In this document: positions 47,266-59,239 of the stretch, one piece after another | Layout: each line of letters opens with the position of its first letter | How positions within the stretch are numbered: the first letter of the stretch is position 1 | From: Oegoconia quadripuncta | Taxonomy: Eukaryota; Arthropoda; Insecta; Lepidoptera; Autostichidae | DNA: 64,000 nucleotides | NCBI GenBank assembly: GCA_949316235.1 | Contig: OX438760.1 | Location: forward strand, 4,652,501-4,716,500 | Direction of reading: 5' to 3' | The notes under the pieces: generated by a model | Told to the model about the DNA's origin: nothing | Seen by the model: the letters and a program-made list of their open reading frames with translations, nothing else | The model's database searches: none | Translations under genes and position numbers: made by a program

Positions 47266-48479
47266 TTTAAAGTTCCAAACTATACTTAGATTAATTATGA
47301 GTATAACGAGCCATGTTCCGAGATGAGTGGATGAGTAATGGCATTAGAAGTTGTGCAATTTACGTCGAGACGTGCGTCGAAAGCCGGCGACGTCCGCATT
47401 CTTTTGGCAGTCTGCAAGGGCCTTAATCAAATAGTCCGAGAATTAATATCAGGCCTGCTACGATGGCAGTTTTGTGAGGCCCACATTTTATGGAGAACTA
47501 GCTTTCAGAGCGCGGCTTCGCCTGCTTGGACAGTAAACAAAAGAATACTGTAACCTGACACACATGACACTATACTTTAAACAGCCAGCAAATTATTACA
47601 GAGGTTCTATAAAATTTACACGCCCCTTCCACAAATCTACCACAACCTGTACGCATTTTATTGCTATCCTAGAAATTCCACCCTTACAGTAAATGGGTAA
47701 ATTTTCAAACGCACTTTTTTAGGGATCCCATGACCATTGTAAAAAAAAACTATAATTGAAAACAGATTAAACGCATGTTTTTTCAAAATGTGTTATATAT
47801 CCCAATAATAGTAAAACAGATTGTAATAAATATGTAAAACTTACAAGGAATAATGCGTTGAATATCAGACATGTATGGGCGGCCTACGTCTGGGAGGCAT
47901 GTCCCACTTCAAATCACGCGCACAAAATCACTCACTATTTCACGAATTTTCAACGTTTCTTCTATTAAAATATCTCATTATAAAGATAATAATCCCCTTT
48001 CCCATATTAAAATACAAAAACTTTACTAACTATTATAATTTAGAGCTGAGAGGCCACTTTGTCCCGCGTAAAACTGCGCTTCCGATGCTCGCATAGGACT
48101 ACTTGTTTCTTATTGGCTAAGCGATATCACGCGATTCTGTTGTATCGCACCGTCGGAGCGTTAGTTGTGCTCCAACTTGTGCGGACAAAGGACAACGCAT
48201 ACGCAATTTTTCTTAGGCTGGCGAGCTAAGTTATTCACACTATGTGTTTTGGTTACGATGAGCGGTAATTTCGGTGGTATGCTTTAGTTAATGAATAGAA
48301 AGACATAAATGTTATTGAAATCAGTATAAAGTAGATAATTGTTTTGTTATAACGACCTGCATATATCTTTAATACTGATTACGTAGTTTTGAGATAGTCA
48401 CAAAAAAAAACATTTTGTCATCATTTCCATGGCATAGTTTCGGTGGCGCGTCGGTCTATAGATATTTGAGGCTCAGGAC
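47266..48479. other. No gene recognised
   Basis: Frames at 47338-47553 and 47875-48096 lack any family resemblance; the first ends in CTAGCTTTCAGAGCGCGGCT, wording of repeat R. A T/A-rich stretch with a GC-rich patch at 48120-48200. Confidence 0.3.
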
Positions 48480-48680
48480 CTTCTTGGTTTTATGACTTTA
48501 TTTAAGGTTTAATAAAAATGGGCACGTCAGAGCAGAACGAATAACTATTTAAGTATTTAAAAACCGAACAACCACGACGAATCTAACGACACGAATTCGC
48601 CAAAGGAACGGACATACATACACTCGAAAAACATTACCCTCCTTTCTTGGCCAGTCGGGTAAAGAGAAAGGCGAGATTAA
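48480..48680 (-). repeat. Dispersed repeat R
   Basis: CGACGAATCTAACGACACGA, ACATACACTCGAAAAACATT and ACCCTCCTTTCTTGGCCAGT match repeat R. Confidence 0.5.
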
Positions 48681-49700
48681 AACCTTATAAGCTAATTAAA
48701 AATAATACCTAAATAACTATAACTACGGTTATTTTCGAGAATCTAAAATTATTGATAAAAATGGTCAGGTTTTCATAATCGCACATTCTAGAAAATAACC
48801 CCTAGCTTTTAGGATTGTCGAGTACAGGTCAGAGCGATTGTTTGATTTATTTTGTATGTAAAATGAAGTTTTAATTTATCCGCCGCCGCCAATGGACAGA
48901 ATAAACCCTCTTAAACATGGTAGAAACTTGGGTTGCACGATAGGAAGCTACCAGAACCATTATGGATATACGAGAAATAGTACTTAGGACACTAACCTGA
49001 ACAGTTGGAGAACATAAAGACTTTGTTCCTTATGATTAATTATTAGGGACAATTAACGATATTTGTATTGTTAAAATTGCCGTTTTTCGTTGCGACTGTA
49101 CTTATAAACTAAAAGTTAGAGTTAGTTTTTCAAATACGTTTCCTAGTCTGCTGTAAACAAAAGTTCTGCATGGTAACTGCCCTTCGCGCTCCATCACAAC
49201 TTCCTACCTCGTATACCGACGCATCGTAAAGTCAAAAAAGATTAAATCCCTTTTACTGTTCGCAATTTTTAACCTAACAAACGACCTACATTTAGATAAA
49301 ATCAGACATTTGCTAAAGTAGTCTACACTTCCACGTTGAAATAACAATTCTTTTGCGGTGGAACCCTAAAAAGGTAAGGTTCAGGTACAGTGAGATGAAA
49401 GACAGGCGAAATGACCTTTGTACGAGAAAAGTTTCCAACAAAGGACGAAAAGGTCCGAATTTTAGCCGACTGTTGCTGTTATAAACGCAGAGCCGGACTT
49501 GGGTATCATAGATAACCTTAGTGTTCTTTAGAGTTGGGTGAATATGGTATGGACTGGACTAATATACACCTAGTAGAAATGAGAAGCATCGATTAGATAG
49601 CTTAAAAAAATAAGTTCTTACTTTCAAAGATTTAAAAAACTCACATATTATAACCTGAGAACTAAACATATTCATTTACCCTTAAAAATGTTTGTTTGTT
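48681..49700. other. No feature recognised
   Basis: AT-rich DNA with no frame or repeat I can support. Confidence 0.3.
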
Positions 49701-49860
49701 TGTTTCGTTTGTAAACGCTTTATTGTACTTCATATGAATAAATAAACATCGATAAATTAAATGTAACTTAAGATTAAGTACAAAGGCCGACTTATCCCAT
49801 AAAGGGATCTCTTTCAGTCAACCTTGGTAAAAATTATCTCATACTATTGTATTAATTTTT
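49701..49860 (-). repeat. LINE 3'-tail fragment
   Basis: AACGCTTTATTGTACTTCAT, TACAAAGGCCGACTTATCCC and TAAAGGGATCTCTTTCAGTC match the inverted 3' end also at 56838-56975. Confidence 0.5.
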
Positions 49861-50397
49861 AATGAGTGGGTGTCCCAAACGGTAGGTCTGGATGACGTTT
49901 TCGTCTTTTAGTTTAAAATTTGTTAACATCTATGGACCAAATTAACCTGCAAGGACGCTAAAATACTGGCCGCGTTGCATCGATGAACAGTTAGACTAAA
50001 ACGTTTTACTAGGTAGCCGGAAAAAAGTTCTTAAAAAACGTACAAAAAGATTACAAAGTGTATTTAAATGTGACACGGGAAATAGTTTTTAAAAAGTAAA
50101 TACTGTGTTCGTCTGCTTGTATTTTTACATGCTTCTATATAGTTTGCAATGTTCGTATGTAATTTATAATGTATTTTCATCAGTTATTAACAGATTTTTG
50201 TTTTTGTGTTAGCAAGGCACTATGGAAAGAATCAGGATCGTGTAAAAAAATAAATGAATATGTAAAGATGATAATTCAATGACATAGATGATTTTTTTTT
50301 ATAGGTAGTTAATTTGTAAATTTAGTATTATTATGTTTAGATTAGATGCCTGTATTTTTGTATTTATACCGTTTATATACCATTTCAATTAGTAATG
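49861..50397. other. No feature recognised
   Basis: AT-rich, nothing supported. Confidence 0.3.
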
Positions 50398-50645
50398 AAG
50401 GAACGGGTTTGATTGATGGTAGGACATTTTAAATGTCCGCCTGGCTAGCTACCACCATCTTATCTAAATCTGCCGCCAAACAGCAATGTTAATAGCATTG
50501 TTGTGTTCCAGTTTTCAGAGATAAGATAGCCAGTTCTCCAAATATTTTAGTTTCCGGGTCAGTACGCTTCCACCTTCCACCATCTTCACTTAATATAAGG
50601 TGTGATTGGGGCTAAGTGCTAACCCGTTGTGCATAAAAAAACGGG
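50398..50645 (+). repeat. SINE-A, head missing
   Basis: Plus-oriented body from TTGATGGTAGGACATTTTAA to GTTGTGCATAAAAAAAC. Confidence 0.75.
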
Positions 50646-50889
50646 ATTATGGTAAAATTTAATACTATTACTATAAACAAAGCTACGGATTTATATATAT
50701 TAGCATTACCGGTAGAAAGTTATAAGTTATTTGATCCATATTTATAAAGTTAAAGTTATAAGTTGTGGGGGACAACCGATTTTTATGATTGGTTTTATTT
50801 GATAAGCCGATTTGATAAGGTTTAACATCACCCGAGTTATGGATGTTTTCATTTATAATAAGTATTTATTTAAAAAAAAAAGGTATTTA

Positions 50890-51000
50890 TGTAGTATATC
50901 AACCATCTGGTATCCACAACACAAGCATATAGTTGCTTAATGTGGAGCTAGATAGCATTGTGTGTACGTCCAAGGATATTTATTATTATTATTTATTATC
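50890..51000 (+). repeat. SINE-B tail
   Basis: CAACCATCTGGTATCCACAA, GTTGCTTAATGTGGAGCTAG and a (TTA)n tail, parallel to 1562-1690. Confidence 0.55.
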
Positions 51001-51464
51001 ACCATGATGTATCCATATTTTGGCCAATGTCAGATGATGCACTCCAGAGATAGAGGATGGAACCTTACTGAAGTCGGTTGTTTTGCCAATTTCTAGCGGC
51101 CCCATTATTAAAATGTATATTTAATATAGAAAATATCTGATATCGAAAATGTTACTAAGTGAAACACTCGGTCCGGCCCTGGCAAGCGGCACAAGTTTCA
51201 TTGCCATGAGTTGGTAACTGTTGGTAGAGTTTATTATCCATTCAAAATTCAATTTAAAATGGTGTTTTCTTTGTGTGCGTCGGCTTCACAAAACTAAATA
51301 TCAAATTGTTAATAATTTGAATTTTGTACAGTTTTGAGTGGAAAATGTTATTGATTTCTTCATTAAGCTCTTATTCTGGTCCAACGGGGCGGATACAGAG
51401 AAGGATCATGGGGTTTATTACTACGGTTGCCAACCGCCCCTCATGAGAGACATCCAGTTTGAGC

Positions 51465-51560
51465 CCCGATTGCTGTAGTGGATAGTGACCAACGGTAGCG
51501 GGTTCGAATCCCGCGAGGGGTAAGTTTTTGTGATGAATACGAACATTTATGTAAAGCTCA
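51465..51560 (+). repeat. SINE-C head
   Basis: GCTGTAGTGGATAGTGACCA and GCGGGTTCGAATCCCGCGAG resemble a tRNA A and B box and equal the SINE-C head at 26168-26240 (inverted). Followed by TTTTTGTGATGAATACGAAC. Not a functional tRNA: the acceptor stem is absent. Confidence 0.6.
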
Positions 51561-51660
51561 AGTCAAGGTGCTTTTTCTTCAATAGCTTATATCTACTTTA
51601 CTTTCGACCGGTAAATTGTATATACTATATTACCAGTTATAGTAATCCCCCCAAACTTAT

Positions 51661-51920
51661 GTATTTATTTATAGATATATATAGATAGATAGATATATAG
51701 ATATTATTATTATATATCATATATATGTAATTAACATGTATGTATTGGTATAAATTATATGGATATATTTTATTTGTTCAGATTATTTAGTTATTATTGT
51801 TTCCCATCACATATAGTACTTATTAATGTTTTGCATACCTATAAGATAACCCTTTTTGATTTCAATATGCAGAACTTTCAGATGTACTTAACAATTAAGA
51901 AATTATTTGTGCTAACCCAC
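51661..51920. other. AT-rich stretch with (ATAG)n
   Basis: Low-complexity ATAGATAGATAGATATATAG near 51680. The 72-codon frame at 51759 has no resemblance to known protein. Confidence 0.4.
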
Positions 51921-52072
51921 TTAATTACTCGTATTGAATTCCGTGATGATAGGTTTGCGTGGAAGAGACCGCTGTAAGCGATAAGTCCGCCTAATTTGTA
52001 GTTTCTATAAGATATTTAAATGTACCTTCCTTATTTAATCAATAAAGCGTATTTGATTGATTGATTGATTTA
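51921..52072 (+). repeat. LINE 3' end with (TTGA)n tail
   Basis: GCGATAAGTCCGCCTAATTT and AATAAAGCGTATTTGATTGA. Related 3' ends occur at 61920-62055. Confidence 0.55.
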
Positions 52073-52190
52073 TTCCCGAGTCATAGATAATCATATAAAT
52101 ATTTATGTATGTATATCCGTTATCAAGTATCCATAGCACAAGCTTTGCTTAGTTTGCGACTAGATGATTGGTGGAAGTGTTAGTTTTTTT
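52073..52190 (+). repeat. SINE-C fragment
   Basis: ATTTATGTATGTATATCCGT, ATCCATAGCACAAGCTTTGC and GACTAGATGATTGGTGGAAG match the body of SINE-C. Confidence 0.55.
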
Positions 52191-52317
52191 TTCGGGGCTC
52201 AAATATTGCGTAACATTTATGCTGGACATTAATTGTCCCGCTTTATGTTAAACCTAGCTAGATTAAACAGAAATTCCATTAAAATGAATTAATAGTACGG
52301 TGCAAAGCTATGCGCAA

Positions 52318-52603
52318 GTGAAGTGAAGATGAGGTCGAAGGTGGTAGCGTACTGACCCGGAAACCCCAACACATTTGGGGGACTGGCTATCTTATCTCTG
52401 ACAACCGGAACACAACAATGCTACTAATATTGCTGCTTAGCGGCAGATTTAAATAAGATGGTGGTAGCTAGCCAGACTGACATTTAAAATGCCCTACCAC
52501 CAATCAAACCGAGTACTTAAAACATGATACCCCGCTGGGGATCGAAGCTGCGACCTAAGAATCGTAAACCCTATGTTGTTTACATTGAGCCACGGAGGCG
52601 GTT
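52318..52603 (-). repeat. SINE-A, tail truncated
   Basis: From AAGTGAAGATGAGGTCGAAG to the CAATGTAAAC head complement. The terminal A-tract is missing. Confidence 0.8.
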
Positions 52604-53470
52604 GCTTATTTTCCTACTTACATACCCTATTTGTTTTTTTAATAAGGTACAGTCGAGGACACAAAGACCGTAACACTACAAGGACTGGCCGTGAGACGCT
52701 ACCGGATATGTGAAAGTAGCGGACGTAACACCAAAGCTAATAACCAAAAACGTTCCATTAAGCACGTTATCGCGCTTATCATTTGAACGAAAATTAGCCT
52801 AGTATTTTTAATACTCGTGGTAGGCTCTAAACATTTTTCACTTTGGTAAGGTCAACGATTTAATCGTTCAGAACAAAAAAGCGCAACAGCATCTTTTGCA
52901 TCACCTAAACCAAATCAAAACCAAAAAGGTTCCGTTCGAACGGTAAAAAAGTTTTATTTTCAATTAAATAGATTTACAAACGCTTGTTACTTCTCTTAGA
53001 GTAATGAAGCCTTATGTATATTAATTATTAGCTAAATGTACAAACAATTAAAATATATGTAAACACCGCATGCATCAGATAGATTAAATAAAAATTATTA
53101 AATTCAAAAACAAGAAAAAAAAAATAACTTAGCGAGAAAGAGTGTACCGGTTTACCGTAAATAAAAGAAGATCATTCAAATAGAAGAGGAGCCCAGCTTA
53201 CATACATAGTAGTGTATAGTTTTATATACATACATAGATATAATAGGAGTGTAGGTAGTCGTTCGACTGCAGTTCTGTGCAGGTTAAAATAACACAAATG
53301 GCAAAAAAGAGAAAATTCCCAAATATGACCTACATTGCAGAAGAACTCAGAATGATTAAATGTGCTATTATTTGGAAAAAAATACAACTGCAAAATAATA
53401 ACTTACTTTTATTGCAATGCTCCCAACTGGTTAAAATATTTATGTTCACATTTTTTTTAAATTGTTTATG
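52604..53470. other. No gene recognised
   Basis: AT-rich; the overlapping 65- and 73-codon frames on opposite strands at 53172-53474 look like chance. Confidence 0.3.
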
Positions 53471-53575
53471 GTAGGTGACGATGTAACCGAAGATGAAGCA
53501 CGCGATCTCAGTAGATGCCTATTCCCCCGGCTCTTGAAGATCCAAAGGTCGTAGGATTCAGGAAAGTATCCAAAT
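53471..53575 (-). repeat. LINE 3' end fragment
   Basis: GTAGGTGACGATGTAACCGA and CCCGGCTCTTGAAGATCCAA are the inverted relative of the LINE 3' end at 56485-56645. Confidence 0.5.
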
Positions 53576-54204
53576 ATCCAGAAATCTCGAAATTTCGACA
53601 AATTTTTACATCGCTAAAACTGTACCAAAGAAAAAGTTTATTATTTTTAAAATAACTTTTACAAAATCAAATCACAATAAAACAGTGGAGAGCTTAGACT
53701 TGATCGCCCATTGTTTACGACAAGAGACATTTGTCGGCAATCCAATCAATAGCAAATAATCTATCTCGGTAGTGCAGCCGCGCAAGCAATCTCTGGGGGC
53801 GGTGGAAAATGAGAAAATTCTACGAAGCGAACTATCTAAGACGACTGCAGGCTATGCGAGCCTGGTACTTGAGCGAATTAATAAGGGTGAAATAGCCCCG
53901 TAATCGAAGATGCAGGTTGTTTATTTATAGGATGACGGCTGTTTAATTAAATATCTATTCCCGTTTCTAATAACCAACTGTTGTTTAAAGCTTAGTTTAT
54001 TATACTTAAGTATATTAGTAGTCTGATAGTTTCATTTCGTGCTGTGTACCGGAAATACAACTATAGACTCACACGTTTTAACGAGATGGTGGTGGTCTCA
54101 CTCCCCGTCACGTATGCATTCCTGTATACTTCCACAGGTATAAACCGTGGATATTGTTAAGCGTTTAATATTGGGTTTAGTAAGTTTATTCCATTACTGT
54201 TTTT
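53576..54204. other. Mostly unrecognised
   Basis: 54080-54180 resembles 62540-62640 (CTCCCCGTCACGTATGCATT versus CCCCCTGTCACGTGTGCATT), a dispersed repeat. Otherwise nothing supported. Confidence 0.35.
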
Positions 54205-54535
54205 CTTTTTATGCACGACGGGTTTGTACTTGACCTCAATCACACCTGATGTTAAGTGAAGATGAGGTCGAAGGTGGAAGGTGGAAGCGTACTGACCCGG
54301 AAACCCCAACACATTTGGGGGACTGGCTATCTTATCTCTGACAACCGGAATACAAAAATGCTATTAACATTGCTGTTTGGCGGCAGATTTAGATGGTAGT
54401 AGCTAGCCAGGCGGACATTTAAAACGCCCTACCACCAACCAAAACGAGTACTTAAACATGTACCCCGCTGGGGATCGAACCCGCGACCTCCGAATCGTAA
54501 ACCCAATGTTGTTAGATTGAGCCACGGAGTCGGTA
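54205..54535 (-). repeat. SINE-A, full length
   Basis: Complete inverted copy with an extra GAAGGTGGAAGGTGG duplication at about 54268. Confidence 0.8.
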
Positions 54536-55344
54536 TTTACTGTGTGCCAATGCTCACATTCTGACTCCATTAAGACCCTGGATATAGTATCTACGATCAT
54601 GTCAAGACAAATCAAACAAGACTCGGTGGGTTTCCATTGATCTACTCAGACTTCCTATGGCGATCTTCCGGCTCTATCATCAGGCCAACTCAATGACATT
54701 ATAATTATTGCATTGTCACCCGACTTACATAAACAAAGTTTCAGCTCAATTGAACAACGACGGGGACAAAAACTTGTAAGATTTGAAATGGAAGGGACAA
54801 GTGAAGCTGAATAAAAACTTGTAAAATAAATTTGGAAATGAAACAAACTGTGAGTTTCTCGGGTTTCATCTCAAGGGAAGACTTATCTGAACGCTTGGTA
54901 ACTGACAAAAAATGATTTGACTATTTTCAAAAGCAAACTTAACTTACGAAATTAAGCAATGCTAAAGTATTTTTATGTTTGCTCCGCAATATCTCCGACA
55001 TTTATGAACCGATTTCAATCATTCTTTTTTAGGACACCTCACCATAAATTATAGGATACGTTTGTGCATCTGTCTGTCAAGACCCTTTTTCTAAGAATAG
55101 TGTGAAAGTATCAATTTGAAATTGATATCGAATACTTTCCTTTAATATGAGTAAGTCTAAGTTCCTAACCTTCTAAGTCAACGCTATTTATGCCACTCTC
55201 GGCCGGTAATCATGAAATTTAGCAAGTAGCAAGTACAGCACAAGTAAAGGGAAATTTCGAATATCGTTAACTTGTAGATATTATGACATTAAGAAATGAC
55301 CAGCAAAAGATGTCCCCTCGAAGTCCCTGAATAGACTATGTTTT
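54536..55344. other. No feature recognised
   Basis: Contains a short palindrome at 55089-55109 (TATCAATTTGAAATTGATAT). No gene. Confidence 0.3.
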
Positions 55345-55515
55345 TTTATGGAAGACGGGTTCGTACAGGACCTCAATCACACCTGATGTTAAATGAAGAT
55401 GAGGTTGAAGGTGGAAGCGTACTGACCCGGAAACCCTAACACATTTGGGGGGTGACAACACAACAACAACACAACACCCCAACAACACACAACAACAACA
55501 CACCCAACACAACAC
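55345..55515 (-). repeat. SINE-A tail with expanded CAACA tract
   Basis: SINE-A 3' part (55345-55450), then about 60 bp of CAACAACACAAC-type repeats that seem to have grown from the GGAACACAACAATG motif. Confidence 0.65.
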
Positions 55516-55674
55516 ATTGTTTTGTCGTTAACTGCCGACTTTAGTTTATTCAGAAAAGAATGACAAAATACATAAAAGATTAAAATAATTTGTTACTATT
55601 CAATAAACGATTATTATTATATATTTATTTATATCATATCCGCCACAGGACGTCGACTGCTGAACATTTGGGGG

Positions 55675-55800
55675 ACCATAAAATTCGTCCATAGCTCGTT
55701 GCGTGACTTTGAGCTTTCTTACGAGGCCCATAGTGAGAGACCACGTTTCAGTGCCATAAGTTATCACTTTAATTAAAGACTTTCGTCTTCAAGCGCTAAA
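55675..55800 (-). pseudogene. LINE RT fragment
   Basis: CGTTGCGTGACTTTGAGCTT and CACGTTTCAGTGCCATAAGT parallel 26395-26475; the minus strand carries RKLKVTQRAM wording. Confidence 0.55.
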
Positions 55801-56109
55801 GTATTTTGGACAAGAAGACGTTGCGCAGTTTCTCGGACGCTGCCCATCCATATTGGATTAGCCGATTGGCATCTCCATTATCTACTACTACATGAAATTT
55901 AGTACCTAAGTACAGTAAAGTGTAGTAATGGCCGCACTGTTGTGAGGCTTCACAGCCTAATCCCCTTACGGTGCAGACTGAGTCGTTGAAAACCTAAGCT
56001 GACTTACAACGGACACTATGTCGATATTGGGTGCTACCAAATTAGGTATAGATATTGAGCTGTAATTAAAAAGACGGTTAAGTAGAACTCATGCGTTACG
56101 GGATTTGTA

Positions 56110-56205
56110 CCTAATGTATCATTGGTACGTGGCCTGTTTGGGGATCGAACCTGGACCTCCCAAATTAGGTGACTGTGTCTCCTCCACTGAGTCACCGACG
56201 CTCGG
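56110..56205 (-). repeat. SINE-D head
   Basis: GGGGATCGAACCTGGACCTC and CTCCTCCACTGAGTCACCGA are the complement of the tRNA-like head at 61451-61515. Confidence 0.6.
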
Positions 56206-56484
56206 TAATGTTTATCAGCATTTAGGTTTCTCCAGTGCAGATTATTTATTCTATTAAAAAGAATCTTAATTTACCCAATGAGGGCGCCACTGTGCAGATT
56301 AAACGCTCTTAAGATCTGTGTTGAAATGAAATTTAATCTGAAATCCGAGTTTCAGGATAGCAACGGATTTCACGTAAAATGCATTGAAATACCTTCATCG
56401 AATTAGAACGAAGTTAACTTCTTATCGGATTCCTACAGATTACGCAGTATTGTGTAGGTAGGTAACATTTAATACCGAAAACGA

Positions 56485-56645
56485 AAACTTCGGTTTTTCC
56501 CGACACTTACAACCTTGGGATCTTCAAGTCTAGAGTGAATAGGTATTTACTGGGTGCGCGTGATACATCTTCGGCTACATCGTCACTTTCCATCAGGTGA
56601 GATTGTAGTCAAACGCGAAACCAGTTTTTAATAAAAAAAAAAAAA
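56485..56645 (+). pseudogene. LINE ORF C-terminus and 3' end
   Basis: The plus strand reads YNLGIFKSRVNRYLLGA, a C-terminal motif of CR1/Jockey-type RTs, followed by a 3' UTR and an A-run (56630-56648). Confidence 0.6.
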
Positions 56646-56837
56646 AATAAATAAGGCACATTAGGTAAGTGAAAAAGAAGTTATTTAATTATTTTTTTTC
56701 CAAAATCGCACGCGCCGGGCGGATAATCATATCATGCGAAATTTATTTGGAACTCATGTTTTCTCCAAGTTTTCTTTATTTATTTAATTTAATGATGTAA
56801 TTATATGGAATAGGCTACAAACGATACAAATCGATGA

Positions 56838-57290
56838 TTTTTTATTTATTTTATTTATTTAACACTTTATTGCATACACAGAAAACAATTACAGTGATAC
56901 TTAAGAGTAAGATATACAAAAGGCGAGCTTATCCCTAAAAGAGATATCTTCCAGCAAACCCAACATAGGATATAACAATAGTGAAGGGGAAACATAGAGT
57001 GCACACAAGTAAGATGAAAATAAGAAAATAAATATTAAGTACATAATAATAAGTACATAAATAAGCCTACGAATATATAAATGAATAAATACACAAACAT
57101 ATAAATTATGTATAAATGAATATATTAATACATATATTAATAAATATATAAATAAATAAATAATGGTTATTGACAGGACCCAAGATAATGCTCTTTCACA
57201 CGGACTTTAAAAATTCTGATGATGGTTTCGAAAAACAAAAATATTGTAAATTATATTGCGCAATAAAGATTATTTGTATTGTATTGTATT
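56838..57290 (-). repeat. LINE 3' region, inverted
   Basis: AACACTTTATTGCATACACA and GGCGAGCTTATCCCTAAAAG, as at 49701-49860, then AT-rich TAAATAAATA runs. A (GTATT)n-like stretch at about 57275-57293. Confidence 0.45.
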
Positions 57291-57322
57291 TGTATTAAAC
57301 TACCTATGCCAATACCTTCTAC

Positions 57323-57668
57323 CTTAGATTAATGTTTGGTCTCCGCGCCGCTACGACTAGATACCGTCGGCGTACTCGAAAAATGCGGCAACAAATACTA
57401 CGCCGTATTCGGCGTACCCGCGCCAGTCACGCCACAAGTTCAAATTTCAAATTTTGGTTTAAGACTGAAGCAAAATGCCGGTTTGCGTAGTCAAACTATG
57501 TAATAACAATACTACAAAAAACAAGAAAGATACTGGCATCACATACCATCAGTAAGTACTGTATAAATCTACACACTACAATATTGAGTTGCCGCATTCA
57601 GGAACCTGTTTTTTCTTCATAGTGCGGTATCTAGTCGTAGCGGCGCGGAGACCAATCATTAATCTAAG
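57323..57668. mobile_element. Miniature DNA transposon with 44-bp TIRs and THAP exon
   Basis: 346 bp. Inverted ends 57323-57366 and 57625-57668 match at 43 of 44 positions (begin CTTAGATTAATG, then TTGGTCTCCGCGCCGCTACG). A 9-bp direct repeat ACCTTCTAC flanks it (57314-57322 and 57669-57677). It contains the start of a THAP gene but no transposase domain. Confidence 0.7.
57475..57551 (+). pseudogene. THAP-domain first exon
   Basis: ATG 57475 opens MPVCVVKLCNNNTTKNKK and DTGITYH, then meets GTAAGT at 57552. The opening M-P-x-C-x4-C, a Lys-rich loop and a TGI-aromatic-H segment are the first half of a THAP zinc finger, found at the N-terminus of P-type transposases and host THAP proteins. The splice donor sits where many THAP genes have their first intron. 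No downstream exon lies within the 346-bp element, so it is a stranded exon. Confidence 0.6.
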
Positions 57669-57879
57669 ACCTTCTACACTACAATTTTTTTTTTGTCATT
57701 GTGTCTTGCCAAAGTCGCATTTGGAGCCTCATAATTACATCATTAATTAAATAAGGAATAGTTGGAGAAAATATAAGTTCCAAATAAATTTCGCATGATA
57801 GGAAGCTTGCGAATCACCGCCAGTCGCATAAGATAAACCGCCCGGCGCGTGCGATTTTGAAATAAAATAATTAAACTAC

Positions 57880-58429
57880 CAATGATACCTATACCTTCTG
57901 TTATGGACGTGCACAAATATTAATTTATTTTTTTTTGGTTTCATTCTCTCCTTTAGGAGAAGGCAAAGGGATCTAGCCCATAACAGCCATGTCTCATTTC
58001 TCTTATTTCTTCAGTTTGTAAGTCAGTCTCAGTCAAAACAAGTAATTCGTCGTATACTTGGCGTATACAGTGTCTAGTCACGGTCAAGTCATTCTTCAGT
58101 AAAGTGGCAGAATGCTTTACAAAAGATTTTGGCGGCTTCTTGTGGGAACCCGAAAGCTCCGTTACGCACTTTAATTTACACCTCCCTTCACTTGTACACT
58201 GTCACTAACGTTTGCTGCACAATACTCTGCCATTATTAAGCTTCAAAAGTTAGAATGCACAAATTATAAGACTTATAAAGAAAAATGCTACTTCACTCGC
58301 CGAGTTCCCGCCAAAAAGCACCGCACAAATATTAATAAAAATGGATAATTGTAATATTTTATGACACACTCAAATAGACTGAAAACGAATAAGAAGTAAA
58401 AAAAGCTAACCAACGAGCGGCCAGTGCCT
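57880..58429. other. No feature recognised
   Basis: Nothing supported besides a T-run at 57927-57936. Confidence 0.3.
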
Positions 58430-58670
58430 ATAATAATAATAATAATAAATATTTCGGACACTTACACCAATCATCTAGTCCCAAACTAAGCAAAGCTTGT
58501 GCTATGGATACTAGATAACGGATAAACATACATAAATATTTATATAAACATCCAAGACTCGGGAATAAATGTTCGTATTCATCATACAAACATTTACACC
58601 TCGCGGGATTCCCGCAACTGTTGGTTTCGTTGATAGGGTGACTATCCACTACACCTATCGCCAACACTTT
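58430..58670 (-). repeat. SINE-C, near full length
   Basis: Same layout as 26030-26250; (AAT)n at 58432-58446 is the tail, the head (CCTCGCGGGATTCCCGC) has lost a few bases of the B box. Confidence 0.7.
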
Positions 58671-59239
58671 CTATTTCACTTACCTAATATGCCCTATTTT
58701 TTCCTTGCGTTAAAAAAACTCATTCTATACAACTTCAACTGTAACAAAAAGATCATTTACAATTCTTTCCTGTAAGGGCTGACTCATAAAAAAATACCCA
58801 AGTCTACGTACGAAGCTAAAGTTAAGAACATGAAATAGTTTGACCGCGTTATCCCCGCTCCAGCTGCTCTAAATTGGCTTAACTTCTTTCTTCAATCGCT
58901 TATTTTATTAACGACTAACGGAGCGGTTAGTGCCCTTGGGTTCGTACAGTCGATGCCAAATTAAAAGACATTCTGTCCTACTCGAACCCAAGTAATTTCT
59001 AATAAGGTATTGTGTTCGTGAAACAAAACGCATCCGCGATCTGTCATGTTGACAGGAGCGCGGGTAGCCGAAAAATACAACTCTCGAATAGATATCTAAC
59101 GATTTCACTCATCTGATCATACATCATTTTTGCCTATTACAACTGTGATATTTTAATAAACTCACATCTTTCAAAGTTAATTAGTGTTTGAAGTTCCTAC
59201 GGCTCCTGAACCCAGCTAATACAGTCCACTCCATCACCT
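58671..59239. other. No feature recognised
   Basis: Short frames only, none with family resemblance. Confidence 0.3.

Larger units (their letters stand above)
56681..57873. repeat. Long-armed inverted-repeat structure, nested insertions
   Basis: 56681-56812 (TCGCACGCGCCGGGCGG, CATGCGAAATTTATTTGGAA, AATGATGTAATTAT) recurs inverted at about 57727-57873. Between the arms lie a LINE tail (56838-57290) and the miniature element at 57323-57668. Possibly an older DNA transposon into which others jumped. Confidence 0.5.
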
